Positions 11,901 through 22,240 of a stretch of 64,000 bases of DNA are shown here, piece after piece. Location of the stretch: assembly GCF_000972845.2 (NCBI RefSeq), contig NC_040028.1, forward strand, positions 11,540,038 to 11,604,037, read 5' to 3'. Position 1 is the stretch's first letter, and each line of letters starts with the position of its first letter. Source of the stretch: Larimichthys crocea (Eukaryota; Chordata; Actinopteri; Sciaenidae). Position numbers and translations under genes: made by a program. Below the pieces are notes generated by a model that did not search any database, was not told the origin of the DNA, and saw nothing but the letters and a program-made list of their open reading frames with translations.

Positions 11901-12017
11901 ACATTTCTGCAGGTTGGAGAGATCACAAAGATCATGAAAGCCTACATAAACATGATCGTGAAGAAGCGCTGCAGTGTGAAGTCTGTGTCCAGTTATGGAA
12001 CCAACTGGATCAGGTGA
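1684..12017 (+). CDS. myo10: Unconventional myosin-X, tail half (20 exons, 5' partial)
   Basis: Myosin-X is an unconventional myosin that moves to filopodium tips, binds PI(3,4,5)P3 and carries integrins and netrin receptors. Exons read: 1684-1790, 3423-3860, 3945-3975, 4086-4910, 5479-5602, 5951-6194, 6273-6368, 6566-6659, 7957-8012, 8117-8259, 8426-8620, 8830-8987, 9495-9618, 9827-10124, 10218-10425, 10537-10673, 10819-10942, 11033-11488, 11604-11795, 11913-12017. All junctions are GT-AG and all phases agree, giving 1384 codons plus TGA. Domain order (residues from the first visible codon): three IQ motifs (about 20-85), charged single alpha helix (about 85-180), PEST-like linker (about 230-490), split PH1/PH2/PH3 (about 490-820), MyTH4 (about 825-990), FERM (about 1020-1375). 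This is the exact human MYO10 tail order. The motor domain is outside the window. Fish have several myo10-like genes, so the paralogue is uncertain. Confidence 0.93.
3423..3860 (+). CDS. myo10: myo10 exon: IQ2, IQ3 and single alpha-helix
   Basis: The exon encodes the end of IQ1 (KQYKRVL), IQ2 (VVTIQKNYRAHFWRR) and IQ3 (AAIILQKHHRGQLDRS). About 100 residues almost entirely of Glu, Arg and Lys follow, in alternating EEE/RRR blocks. Such a run forms a stable single alpha helix that lengthens the myosin-X lever. The purine-rich coding strand (GAGGAG/AGGAGG) makes long open frames on the other strand and in other frames, which are shadows. Confidence 0.93.
3945..3975 (+). CDS. myo10: myo10 31-nt micro-exon
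   Basis: The preceding exon ends with two bases of a codon, while the next exon (4086) must be read from its first base to give KELSQTLSY. A 31-nt segment between them, with AG before it and GTAGAT after it, repairs the phase exactly (2+31=33). It encodes RSSLLNGVCQK. Without it the exons cannot join in frame at these splice sites. It sits between the charged helix and the anti-parallel coiled-coil/PEST part. Confidence 0.75.
4086..4910 (+). CDS. myo10: myo10 exon: coiled-coil end and PEST-rich linker
   Basis: The exon starts with a coiled-coil segment (MEEILRLEREIERLQKQQE) matching the human MEEILRLEKEIEDLQ region, then EFLELLDF. It continues with a long acidic, Ser/Thr/Pro-rich linker typical of the myosin-X PEST region, including EEEVDEGFHAEDE. 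Unlike the human linker I remember, it has proline stretches (DFPPPAV, SIPPPPPAF). It ends in phase 0 at GTGAGA. The open frame continues to a stop at 4947-4949, so retention of the next intron would truncate the protein before the PH domains. Confidence 0.9.
4911..5478 (+). other. myo10 intron (PEST to PH1)
   Basis: AT-rich intron with donor GTGAGA at 4911 and acceptor TTTCAG at 5473-5478. I see no conserved structure or repeat other than short A tracts near 5349-5367. Confidence 0.8.
5479..8987 (+). CDS. myo10: myo10 exons encoding the split PH1, PH2 and PH3 domains
   Basis: Eight exons (5479-5602, 5951-6194, 6273-6368, 6566-6659, 7957-8012, 8117-8259, 8426-8620, 8830-8987). The N half of PH1 (YLYMKSGLMIPWRRRWCVLK) is interrupted by an entire PH2 (GWLYKKGGG, RRNWKMRWFVLRESKLMYF, up to SGWFNVLSRVH). 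PH1 resumes at PNSFVIITANRVIHC and DTPEEMHHWIGLL, and PH3 follows (GWLHKEMKSG, KKRWFVLTTNSLDYY). This insertion of PH2 in PH1 is diagnostic of myosin-X. The basic residues in the first loop of PH2 (KK, RR, K, R) fit its role in PI(3,4,5)P3 binding. The 124-nt first exon also carries an acidic DSDEDNDGYVDTDEE stretch. Confidence 0.93.
5603..5950 (+). other. myo10 intron with (CTTT)n microsatellite
   Basis: Intron with donor GTGAGT after 5602 and acceptor CTTTCAG ending at 5950. A CTTT tetranucleotide run (about 11 units, 5861-5905) and a CTCCCT run form an extended pyrimidine tract just before the acceptor, so its length could influence use of the PH1 exon. Confidence 0.85.
6660..7956 (+). other. 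myo10 intron, probably with an old dispersed repeat
   Basis: This is the largest intron within the PH region. Part of it (about 7640-7760) contains ACAGACGACAGGAAATTAGGGGAGAG..GAGATAGGGAATAACATG (split here), which recalls a degraded common fish repeat rich in GGAAA/GGGGAGAG words. A 160-codon open frame crosses it (7375-7857) but resembles no family I know. Confidence 0.45.
9495..10425 (+). CDS. myo10: myo10 exons encoding the MyTH4 domain and start of FERM
   Basis: Three exons (9495-9618, 9827-10124, 10218-10425). MyTH4 landmarks include NPILRYTQHPLHSPLLPLPYG, split here as NPILRYTQHPLH and SPLLPLPYG, then GYTSLQDEAVKIFNSLQ, LRPLRDEVYCQLIKQTN and FLPSRGILRYLKFHLKRIKE. The last exon enters FERM F1 at MTTTVYCHGGGSCKISINSH. 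In myosin-X this supramodule binds microtubules, beta-integrin tails and DCC/neogenin. Confidence 0.93.
10537..12017 (+). CDS. myo10: myo10 exons encoding the FERM domain and C terminus
   Basis: Five exons (10537-10673, 10819-10942, 11033-11488, 11604-11795, 11913-12017). Landmarks: VVEKLIRGLAMEDSRNMFAL (F1), WKLYFKLYCFLDVESMPK and EFAFMFEQAHES (F2), ERRRTSFLDGTLRRGL, MLEMWIKEEMSATRASI, EWPGYGSTLFDVE, then F3 with VSVYKRGEPKPLE and YKITVDEREMFFETP. The end is MKAYINMIVKKRCS..., followed by TGA at 12015-12017. Human myosin-X has a very similar short end. All splice phases agree. Confidence 0.93.
11533..11560 (+). repeat. (CA)n microsatellite in myo10 intron
   Basis: An uninterrupted CA dinucleotide run in the short intron between the last two FERM F2/F3 exons. 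Confidence 0.9.
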
Positions 12018-13725
12018 TCAGGTCACTTGACAGGACACAAAAATGTACTCAGCTACAGTTCACTTGACGGAAAACAAGATAAAGCATAGAGAGAAGACGC
12101 AGAGATGGAAAGAGATCATGTAAACACTTGGATGGATATTGTGTTTCAGAACTTTTGACTGGCAACAGCATCCAGAAAGACTCATTTCTGTAGAAACACA
12201 AGTTTACTGCTTGTGGCAAAAAAACAAACAAAAAACATTCAAGCATCTGTACCATTTTAAGCTTTACAGTTGTCCTGAGTGTTGCTTCCCTCCATGCAGT
12301 CTCCAAAATATTACTCGTTCTTATTAGTTACAGCGGTCATTTCTCACATCTTACTTGAAATGTACTTCAGGTATCTTTTTTGTGGATTCTTTTAACTATC
12401 CAGAAGAATCAGACAGAGCTTTGCACTCTCTTTTTTCCCCCCACTAAATCCTGTTTCACACAATTCAAAACAGACATCCCATTCAACATCTGAATCAGGA
12501 CTTCCAAAGGATTTCCAAAAGTGTACATTTTCTTTAAAATGAGTTTCAGTGACAAACATACCTTTTACTCAAGTGTTATTTCTACAGATATTGCGCCCCA
12601 GTGTAATGAATGTTCTCCTGGATGGAGATTCCCTCAGGTTAAAGCGTAATATAACTGTCCCAGGGGAGATTATCTCCCTCATCATGCCTTATTTAAGTTT
12701 TTATTTTAGCTGTTGTGGACTCAGTGCATATGCACCCTTTCAGGAATGAGATATACATTGTGGAGTGTTTAGTATCTCGATCAGTGGTAGTCATGGCTTC
12801 CACTGGCACATTTGCCTCTTATAAGTCAAATAAATGCAGCAAACAAAGAAATTCGATAACCACTGCATCAGTGGAGATGCAATGTCTATAACCACTGCAG
12901 TCAAGTATTTTCTCGCAAGGCACCGAGTTTATAAAATCAGTCGAACTATTTGCGCTTCCATCCCAAGAGTACTTTGAGTTGAGTTGTTTTATTGTGTACT
13001 GACTCGAGGGTATGTCTTTGAAACGTTTTGTAGCTGAAAGAGATGTTCAATGATGTGTTTTGAGAAAGGATATTGCTTTTTCAGTGTCTAAAGCTTGTTT
13101 TACTGGGGTTTTATTTCAGTGATGTCAAAGGCCATGTGAGGGTAGGGTATTTATTTATTGAAGTGTCAGTGGATTGAAAGAATAAGGTGTGCTGGAAATG
13201 TATTGATGCAGTTGTCCCGGTGCTTTTTCTTTTTTTTTTTTATATATATATATTATTTTTGCATTCAGGGACACAATTAGATCCAGATATAGAGAAGTTA
13301 CTATTGCTTTCCTCCATTTTGTGCCCTGTTTCTGAGCTTTTGCCAACATAAAAATAACCTAAGTGTGGTCAACACCCAACATGCTCCTTGTATTATCTAA
13401 CCTGAGGATACGTCCGCTCCTCTACTGTAAATGAACACAAAGGAGTCAAGCCTCTGTCAGTTAACTTACAGTATAGTTCACGATAAGATATGGTCCAAAC
13501 ATAATGAGCTTAGTATTTACCTCACATCGCATCACTGTCTTCCATTGCTCTCCAATCGTACTCACTTAGGCGATCTGGTCAGCTGCCGGCGGCCAAACCA
13601 GAGACTGATCTTGCCGTTGACGATGACTGTATTTCTGAGATTTCTGATTGTTTTGAAGAAGAAAAATCAGAAAATGTTTTATATCAGAATTTAAAGATGC
13701 TTTAATAAATTATTGTATTTCAAAA
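12018..13725 (+). other. myo10: myo10 3' untranslated region (probable)
   Basis: AT-rich sequence after the myo10 stop with no supported coding frame. AATAAA hexamers occur at 12829-12834 and 13704-13709; the latter, followed by a T/GT-rich stretch, is the better candidate for the end. Another AATAAA lies at 14036-14041. The exact end cannot be fixed without transcript data. Confidence 0.6.
13704..13709 (+). terminator. Candidate polyadenylation signal of myo10
   Basis: AATAAA about 1.7 kb after the stop codon, followed within 30 bp by GT/T-rich sequence (TGTTTTGTGTC). Two other AATAAA hexamers (12829 and 14036) are alternatives. Confidence 0.5.
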
Positions 13726-15060
13726 GCTGTTTTGTGTCTTATTATTATTGTGTTATATTCTGTCACGTCTTCCAGTAAAAAAGTAAAAATCCATCATTAT
13801 GAGACAGTTAACACCAATATTAGGCTAAACCCCAAAAGCTGGAATTTGGATAGGTGCGCATGTGGCCTTATACTGGCTAAACTCAATTTTGTGGATAAAA
13901 TAAAAACCAAAGAATGAAATTCATGCATTGCTATGTTGTGTCATAGCTGACTGTACATCCACAGAATTCATTATTATGTCCTAACATGCATGGTACACCC
14001 AAGATAGCCCTGCTGCCTGCCTTGTGGTAACACCAAATAAATGACCAAATTAAACATTTGTTGTGTTACATGTGTGTGGTGCGTTGCCTCCTTTTAAATT
14101 ACATGAACTGATTCAATTAGTGTTAATCTTGCACTCACTTGTAGATGAGGGTGACTGATGATAATATGTCGCAGCATACAAAGACAAATCTATTGGATGT
14201 TTTCATCTGTAAACTGAAGCAGCTCAGGTTTCTCACAAACTCCTCAAATGTTGCCATGAAAATGCAGCAGACAACATACTAATCTGTAGTGACATAGTAA
14301 TGTAATAGTAAGAATAAGAAGATGAATAAGAATACTGCATTAAAGTTGAATAAGATAACATGTTGAAAATGGCTGGACATTGAATATTGTACTTTTTTCT
14401 TTCCTTTTTTTAATCGTGGATTAAAATATTTTTTGATTTGATAAAAAGAAAGGAAAAACTGTTAGCTATATTTCTCTTTGTTTCATGGACAGGAACTTTA
14501 AAAAATATATATATTTTTTGGTTTCAAAATATTTAAGATTTTTTTTAATACACGGTTGCACCAGATGGCCGCCCACCATGAGATTTCTGACCCTTAAGGG
14601 AAGTTTTTCCTCACCACTCCCACCCAAGTGCTTGCTCATGGTGGGCATTGTTGGGTCTCTGTAAATAAATGTATTTAAAAAAGTATGATCTAGACCTGAT
14701 CTGTATGGAAGGTATGAGATAACTTCTATTGTGATTTGATACTATATAAATAACATGTAACTGACTATGGAATAACAAATGGTATTAATCCATTTATAGA
14801 TTTGCATTTGTAAATGTTAATAAGTTGTTAGTAAATCAGTTGCAGTTGCTCTGCAGCCTTTTTCCAGAGGGGAAATAGTTTACATCAATGCTGAAGGAGA
14901 TTTTTTTCTTTTCTTTTTAATGGCTTAAACTGATATATAATCATTAGTAAATGATTATTAAAGTCATTTATTGCATACAAAGGGTTAAAAAAGGAAGGCT
15001 TTGTTGAAAATTAGCACCGACTTTATATCTTTTATACTTTTATACTTTTATTTCAGACAT
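13726..15060. other. Intergenic DNA between myo10 and pttg1ip
   Basis: AT-rich, no supported gene. Apart from the dispersed repeat at about 14540-14760 I see only short A/T tracts. Confidence 0.7.
14540..14760 (+). repeat. Fragment of a dispersed teleost retroposon
   Basis: The words GGAAGTTTTTCCTCACCACT, CCAAGTGCTTGCTCATGGTG, TTGTTGGGTCTCTGTAAATA, GATCTAGACCTGATCTGTAT and GATTTGATACTATATAAATA follow each other in the order seen in a very abundant fish interspersed repeat. I recognise the pattern from memory and do not assign a family name. No coding capacity remains. Confidence 0.65.
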
Positions 15061-15080
15061 TTCTCTCTGCAGCTGTTTCA

Positions 15081-15110
15081 TGACGTCAGCGTCAGGAGTT
15101 CATGACGTCA
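15081..15110 (+). promoter_or_regulatory. Two perfect cAMP-response elements upstream of pttg1ip
   Basis: TGACGTCA occurs at 15081-15088 and again at 15103-15110, each inside the larger word CATGACGTCAGC, 22 bp apart (two helical turns). They sit 69-98 bp upstream of the pttg1ip start codon, where a core promoter is expected. Full palindromic CREs bind CREB/ATF dimers. There is no obvious TATA box between them and the ATG. The matching region of the second pttg1ip copy is lost in a gap, so conservation cannot be compared. Confidence 0.8.
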
Positions 15111-15178
15111 GCCCTCGTAAAGCAGGGGTCCACCCTTCAGTTTGACTCCTCAGACTCGTTAGTTTCTTCCTCATTTCC

Positions 15179-18100
15179 ATGCAGTCGATGGTTTCCACTC
15201 GTCCCACCATGTCGGGAGTTTGCAGAGCTTCAGTCTTTGTGTCGGCTCTGGTTTTCTGCGCTGTTTTTCTAACCACAGAGGCGCAGACTCCTTCTCCAGC
15301 TCCGGGTAAGTTTCTTTTTTTGTTGTTGTTGTTGTTGTTGTTGTTAGGTTTTAGCTGCTGTGCTTTGTTTTGTCCAGCCAGAGTCAGATCAGGAGACTGT
15401 CACATGACATGAGCTAAAATGGATTTTCTCTAATCGTATGAACAAAGATAATCATCTCAATTCATGGTAATGATTCGCCTAATTATGGACATTAGTTTTA
15501 TTGTGCAGGAAGTAAACTTCAGCCTGCTTTTTTCTTATAGCAAATCAGTGTAGTTGCACGAACTCCTACTGTAAGATCTGATTGCTTTATTTCCTCTCTT
15601 GTAAGCAAGTTTGAAGCTAAAATGCAACTTCTCTCTGTTCCAGCTCCCTGTGCATTGAGCTCCAACACCACTTGTGCTGAATGTCTGCAAAATGTGGCAG
15701 TAAGTCAAACCAATAAAAACACCAGAACACTCTGTAGTTTTGTAAGGGATGCATTACTATAAATACCAAAAGATAAGATAAGATACAAAGCTCAGTGTTT
15801 TTTTGTTTCAGTGTTTATGGTGCAGCCCAACCAAACAATGCCTCGACTACCCAGTGGGAAACATCCTGCCCCCCAGGAGTGTGTGTCCACTGAATGATGC
15901 ACGGTGGGGGCTGTGCTGGGGTAAGAACCTTAAGGCCTGCAAGTATTTGTGATATTTGGGGTTTGTTTGATGTTTGGGATGTGTGAAAGGCAGGCTGTAG
16001 TTGTGACTGTGTTTCTTTCCTACTTGATAGTAAAGTGAATACTTTAGAACATTAAGTCAGGAATTTGTGTGTGTGCATTTATCATTTTAGAAGTCAGTCA
16101 GTCATGAAATTAGTCGTTAAATACAGCCTAAATATAGAACTTTCTTCAGAAAGACTCATTAGATCTTCTTACTGATCGATTACTTAACTTAATAATGATT
16201 TAGTGACTAATTATGGCGCTTATTCTCCACAGAAGAGCCATAACAAACGTACTGCAACCGCCAAGTATCTCACTAAAGTCTAAAGAGTACGGAAGCCATT
16301 TTAGTCTCTTTTTACTAGGATTCATAGTGTGACACATGGCTCGTCGTTACATTAGTTTCACTTCTTCCTCTTTTTCTTTGAATTTCCAGTAAACTTCCAG
16401 ATTTTGATCATCACCATGTCAGTGCTGGCTGCCGTCATCGTCATTTCCATTCTCGTTTGCTGCCTCTGCTGTTGCAAGTGTGAAAGGACTGGGTAAGCTT
16501 TAAGTCACATGAAGTGTTAGCTGTGAAATCTGGCTCAACATGGAAGGAGGAGGACGGCGGGGCGGCGGGGTCGAGAACACAATGGGTTGTTCTTCTGCGA
16601 GGCCAGGCTGATACCGCCGTCTCCAAAAGCCTGCCAGAATTTGTAATTGCGGTTTAGCTCTGAAAATAACATTACTATTTCTATTATGATGTGCTTTAGC
16701 CTCTAAAAACTAGTTAATTTCATAATGGGTGTTGGTTTAAAAGGAGATAATGATGTATTGTTGTTTAACTGACTGTTACTTGTGCTGTATTGGCTTTGAA
16801 TCTCACAATCGTCAGTAAGATTGTAAGATTTTATTTACAAAAACTTACCTATGATGACAGGGTACATGTTTTTACATTCCAGAAACCAGCGAGAAGACGC
16901 AAAGGCGGAGCGACAAACCCGTCTGAGGAAAGCCCGTCAAAAAGAGAGGTCAAAAAGTGATTCACCTTCTGTATATTCAGAAATAAATCAGACTTATTAA
17001 TTAATTATCATTCAGTCAGTAAACATATAATCATAAACAGTCTCTCCTACATTTGGCACTATACACTCATCAGCATGTAGATAAACACATATCTATACTG
17101 TACAAGTTGCAGGATATTTTATTTATATATATTATATATATATAAGATATATATAATAATATATATATATATAATATATATATATATATATAGTGTTGTT
17201 GTAGTTGTATAAACAAGCAAAACAAACAAAAAAAAATACAAAAAACTAAACTTACAACCACACAGAGAGGATCACAGTTACATCCAGGAGTATGTTTTAC
17301 TTTTTTACTTGACTTAACACACTTTAATACAACAGTTTACAGTATCATCAATTAAATCATAAATCTTACATTACAAGTCTTCATGTTTAAACTCAATCCA
17401 TTTTTCACATCAACACATCTTCTTTCACTCTCAAAGAATAAGTCATTTTTATCCATCATGAATATTTCCTGTCCTGTATCAAACTTCTTACTCTCCACAC
17501 TATTGTTTATTGTCTATCGTGGGCAACTGTGGCTCAGGAGGTAAAGTCTGCATGTCGAAGTGTCCTTGGGCAAGGTTCTGAATCCCAAATTGTTCCCTGC
17601 GCCATTGGCGTGTAATTGCGTATGAATGGTTAGCTCCTAAAACTGATGAGCACCTTGGATGGCAGCCATTGCCATCAGTGTATGAATGGGTGAATGAGAT
17701 ATGTGGTGTGAAAGCGCTTTGAGTGGTCAGAAGACTATAAAAGCGATACCTAAGTACAGTCTATTTACCATATTGTTTTTAAGTAAACATTTCAACGCAT
17801 CACTGATTTTTAGTCTTATTATTGTTCTGTAAGTGTCGTGTAATGTAATTTGATTGACTGTCAGGATGCAAGTGGTTGATGTTTTCACATTATCATTTTC
17901 CCCAGTTTTTCTATCGTTTTTGTAAAGTTATTTATAGTTTGAAATAAGGCCTTTTTGTCATATACCATCGGCATACTACAGCAGCGCTTTGTGTTGATCC
18001 TCTAACATCGTAGGCTCGGCTGTGTCCAGTGTTCTCTGTTGTCTAACAATTTGTCTTTGTTTCTTTCCCAAACAGGAGGACAGAAATGCAGCTGAGACAC

Positions 18101-18501
18101 GATGAAATCAGGCAGAAATATGGTGAGACACACTTCTTGTTTGCGTGGTTTGAGTGGGTTAATGAATGTAAATGTGGAATATCAAAGATGCTCGAAGATT
18201 TCACTCAGCTTTGTTTACATGCACAGTGATAAAACAGCTGAATGAAAACAGTGAGTACAAACGAGGCGGGGGTGAAGCGATAAGATGGATACAATAAATT
18301 AAAGATAAAGAGATTTGACTTTGATGATCAAAACAAAAAAGTAACAACAGACTCAGTAGTGCCATCTACTGAAGAAACTTTACAATGTACATGCCTGATG
18401 CACTGATTTCTGGAAGTTTGGGAGTTTATTGCTTTAAAGTTCTGTTGCTTTTTCCAGGTCTGGCAAAGGATAATCCATACGCCCGTATGGACGATCATTA
18501 A
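15179..18501 (+). CDS. pttg1ip: PTTG1-interacting protein (PTTG-binding factor), intact copy
   Basis: Seven coding exons: 15179-15305, 15644-15699, 15812-15920, 16390-16492, 16883-16948, 18076-18122, 18458-18501, all GT-AG and in phase, 183 residues plus TAA (human protein 180). PTTG1IP is a small single-pass glycoprotein that binds securin (PTTG1), aids its nuclear entry and affects the sodium-iodide symporter. Seen here: signal peptide (about 1-36, AVFLTTEAQ), N-glycosylation sequon NTT with a Cys-rich PSI-like ectodomain (CAECLQNVACLWC, CLDYPVGNILPP, RWGLCW), membrane helix (IITMSVLAAVIVISILV) followed by CCLCCCKC, and a basic helical cytosolic tail (RQTRLRKARQKER, QLRHDEIRQKYG). It ends KDNPYARMDDH, like the human NPYARF end that carries a tyrosine internalisation motif. 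A second in-frame ATG (codon 4) and a third (codon 11) are alternative starts. Confidence 0.93.
15319..15345 (+). repeat. (GTT)n repeat in pttg1ip intron 1
   Basis: A GTT run just inside intron 1. The second pttg1ip copy begins at the corresponding position immediately after the N run, so this low-complexity tract coincides with a contig end. Confidence 0.85.
17118..17195 (+). repeat. AT-rich (TA)n microsatellite in pttg1ip intron
   Basis: Long interrupted TA dinucleotide stretch, able to form hairpins. The second copy (36499-36570) has a different length and arrangement, as expected of a polymorphic microsatellite. Confidence 0.85.
17521..17770 (+). mobile_element. SINE-like fish repeat in pttg1ip intron
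   Basis: Begins GGGCAACTGTGGCTCAGGAG and contains CTGCATGTCGAAGTGTCCTT, GGGCAAGGTTCTGAATCCC, CATTGCCATCAGTGTATGAA and GCGCTTTGAGTGGTCAGAAG, ending CTATTTACCAT. This is the layout of an abundant fish element with a tRNA-like head (GTGGCTCAGGAGG resembles an A box). The tRNA-like B box region is missing here, so it is an internally deleted copy. A related but different copy lies in the sumo3 intron of each duplicate unit. Confidence 0.65.
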
Positions 18502-19170
18502 GAAGAATGTCAGCTATGATTCTTGAAAGAACATCCCTTAAGATGATCGTACCGATGCCGTACATGATCCATATGTAGCCTGTGATAAACTGTGATTATC
18601 TCAATGGATTTCAGTGAGTTGGTGTCCTCACCAAGATGCTCTGAAATCATTTTGACTGTGTGTGCACTATATTTCAAACATGATCTCGTCACCTAATGTT
18701 TCATTTTTTATACATGTTGCTCTCTGTCATTATGCTAGATTAATATACCTTTAATTCTGATGTAAATGATTATAGGGAAATCCACTCAGTTAACTTGTTT
18801 TTCTGTCCACCGTGATATGCAAAAAATGCAGTATTTTATGATTTCTACTTCTTATGAGCATCAGTGCATGTAGTGCTTCTTTTATAATTAGCAGTTTCAT
18901 TTTTATACTATATTTGTAATACACACAATTTTACTGGTTGTCATTCATGTCTAAGGTACAACATTTTATTTTCTATGAAGGTTGATTCATAACATGTAAC
19001 AACATGTACACGTTATTTTGTTTGTTTGTTTGTTTGCTATTTTATTTGTTGACAAATATCAGAATGGCAAACTTTATTGGATAAAGTGTTCTTGAACTAC
19101 ATGTGAGGCGTTCAATTCTTGTGTCACTTTTGTTAAAAACACATTTTGATTTAAAAATTAAATAAAGAAA
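18502..19170 (+). other. pttg1ip: pttg1ip 3' untranslated region
   Basis: AT-rich sequence after the stop, ending near an AATAAA hexamer at 19161-19166 followed by T-rich sequence. The matching segment of the second copy (37847-38490) shares the AATAAA at 38478-38483. Confidence 0.65.
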
Positions 19171-20985
19171 TACATTTTTAATTAGATTTTTTTTTCCAAA
19201 TTTACAACTACCTTAATTCCCTAGGCCCACCTCACCCAAATACAAACGTAGAAACAAGACGAGCCAGCCAAAAAAATGTCTTTGAATTCTGTATATTGTT
19301 TCTCTTCTTTCCTTCGGTTAGGCTTTTTGATTCAGATATAATACATACATACATGATTAAAGGTCCAGTGGTAAGATTTAGGAGTATTTATTGGTAGGAT
19401 GGAATGATATTCATTATTCTATCACCATTAGCGTATATGAAGAAAAATTGAATTTTTGTCTTAAAATAGCTCTTTATATTTACACAGAGAGTGGGTCCTC
19501 TTCCATGTTGAACCTTATTTTTGTACAGTAACACGTTTACAAAAACTGGAACTTTTGGGACCCTTGCATTCTTTGCCTGGTTGGTAATGCAGCTTTTGCG
19601 AAGGAAGGCGGGCCAAGTTTCATTCACCATAGATGAATTAGTTCTTCTGCAATTATGTCTTTCATACCAGAGAGCCCTATTTGAAACTATGAACATAAAC
19701 TCATGTGAAACCCTAGTTCTAGTCCTCTATACTGTGCAGTTGGATTCAATAATCCACCTATTATCTTTACAGTGATAAACAAATGGACCTGACTGTACAC
19801 TGACAGCAGGCAGTACGTGGCGTGAGGCAGACAATGATGAGCTGTGAAACAATAACCAAAGTGTCTCTCCATTAACTGCAGTGTAAAACAATTGAGGTTA
19901 GTGCTGCCTGACACAGCTGATGGTGACTCACAGCACAACAATAAAAAAGCGTAATGCGTTGATGGCATTCTTGTCTGTTACAGTTTAATATCTCTGTGTC
20001 TTCGACTGCTCAACTCAAGTATTATATTTATTCTTTGGCCTTGTGCTTTTTCCAGGAGGCCTCAGCTTCAGTCATCTTCACAGGCGATTTGGGGAATAGG
20101 ACAAATAAAACAAACTGTAGCATTTCACCAAAACACAGCACATATATTTTTAAGAGTCTGTGCATTAGAAAGCAGTGGGGGTCTCGATGTATGGGTGGAG
20201 GGGGCACCTTGCAGCTGCATCTCTGAGAGGTCTGGGGAAATATGAGAGGCTTTAGATATCTCCACGAGGAAATCTAAAATGCAAAGGAGATGCCAAAAAT
20301 AAAGGCAGCACAATCGGACCACTGTGCGTGGAGGAGACTCACAGGGAGTTCATTTGGCTGCACAGTTAAGTAACATCTGTGAAATGAAGTCCTCTTAAAA
20401 AAGAGAAGACTCGTGAAGTTATGGCCTTCACAAGGCTGGAGTGGAGCAACAAATGTGTCTTTGTGTATTAATTTAGGGGACGGCGATGTGTAGATTTAGC
20501 AGAGACGAGCATGATCTTCTGAATCTCAGAACAACAATGCCCTCTAATGTATGTAAAGTGTATCACCCACGCTGGATCAGAAGTCTCTGTATGACACAAG
20601 ATAACTTTCTTGTAATATTTTCAGCTCATTCCACAACTTTTCCAGGAGAGACTAAACTAAAACCATATAATTGTGGGCTTGGACAAATTAAACTCTGTTC
20701 CAGGGTTTCCACATAAATAAATCAGTAGCCACGTTCGTTTTATTTGCACCTCTGGTTATATAAGACAGCGACCGCAGATAAAAACCACCTCCTGGGTTAG
20801 AGATGACCTTTCATTAAGCAACCAGCCGTCCTCCTTTTAACCTTTTAATGCCTGCATGTTCATTTACACCCAAGTTATAAATATTTCAAAAACTTCTAAT
20901 TGTGTTAGCTAAAAATATTTATTTATAGCAGCTCCACACAAATGGAAGGTGATATATAATTCAAGAGGCTGAGTATCAAACTATA

Positions 20986-20991
20986 TTTATT
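20986..20991 (-). terminator. Polyadenylation signal of sumo3 copy 1
   Basis: TTTATT on + (AATAAA on -), about 1.25 kb past the stop, in the same position as the AATAAA in copies 2 (34432-34437) and 3 (45989-45994). Confidence 0.6.
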
Positions 20992-22240
20992 GTATACAGT
21001 ATCGGGAAACAAATAATGTACAAATAAAAAAAAAAAAGTGGAATATCTGCCAATGCCACACTTGCAAATCTAACAAATGTTACTTAAACAAAGGCGGACA
21101 TTCTTAGAAAACAAGATTTCTACCAACCACGAGAGTCAACACAAAAAACTAAGTGTCAATATCGTTTGGATAGATTGATGTACAAACTTATTCAAATTGC
21201 AGCACAGCATTGACTATTTGTTTATACACTGAAATATATATACACTTATTGAAATAATATATATAAGCTTAGATGAGATCACTCAATGTCTTGACTGGTT
21301 ATGTGAATTTTTTTATTCTCAAGTCCTGAAAATGTGGAAGGAAAAGACAAAAATTAAAACATTGAGAAGTGTTCTCCTGCTGTGCAACAACAAACACTGT
21401 TACAGTCAGAGTAACCCTTCACGTCGACAGTATTAACCTTTTTATAAAAGAACACTATTCATTTAGCTTTTTGGTCCAGAAACATTACTGTCTTTATTTA
21501 CCATTCAGTTAAATCTGTGTTGAGGGTGACAGTATTGAGGTAACCATCCATATGGATCTCGGCACAAGCATTTTTTTCTCTCCTTAGCAAATGTTGAAGG
21601 TAAATGGGCATGGATACAAATTATTTAACTTTTCAGATAAAAACAAAACAAAACAAAAAAAAGCACTACTAAAAGTTACACAAATGTCATGCATTCTTCC
21701 CAACTATGCAGAGAAACCACAGGCTCCTTTCCAGCAGCGTCCCCCTATAGCAATCATCAAGTACGTGAATTAAAAATTGTTGACCCATCCTGACCTGCAA
21801 CAATCCAGAGAACTTGAACAAGAAAGGAAAAAAAAAAAAAAAAAAAAGATTTTGGCATGTAGTTCAGTTATGGTTTGAGACATGTAGGAGGTCATCTCAA
21901 CATCAAAAGAACTTTTTTTTTGTTTTCATTACGAGCCATATCTGATCTGAGATGTGTCCCTGCCTTGGACAATTTCAAAATCATCCATTTTTGTGAATAA
22001 AACATGTTTCTTCTTTTTAAAATATTCCCTGCATCTCAAAGTTTGGATTTGGCCCAGAATGAAACAAAAAACAAACAACATAAAACAACTGTACAATTCT
22101 TTTATGTTGCGATGAGCCTGACATTTAACCAAGCACAGGAGGGGGGGGAAAAAGAAAAGAAAAAAGAATCAAATAAAGAAATTAACAATTACAACATGAA
22201 AATAGTGGTGTGGTTGTTCTTCCAAGAGTCCACATCCCGC

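Noticed and set aside
13431..13917. Small coding genes after myo10
   Set aside because: The frames lie in the AT-rich 3'UTR or just after it and have no recognisable domain.
17521..17770. Genuine tRNA gene
   Set aside because: Only an A-box-like word is present; no B box or clover-leaf can be drawn. It fits a SINE-like element.
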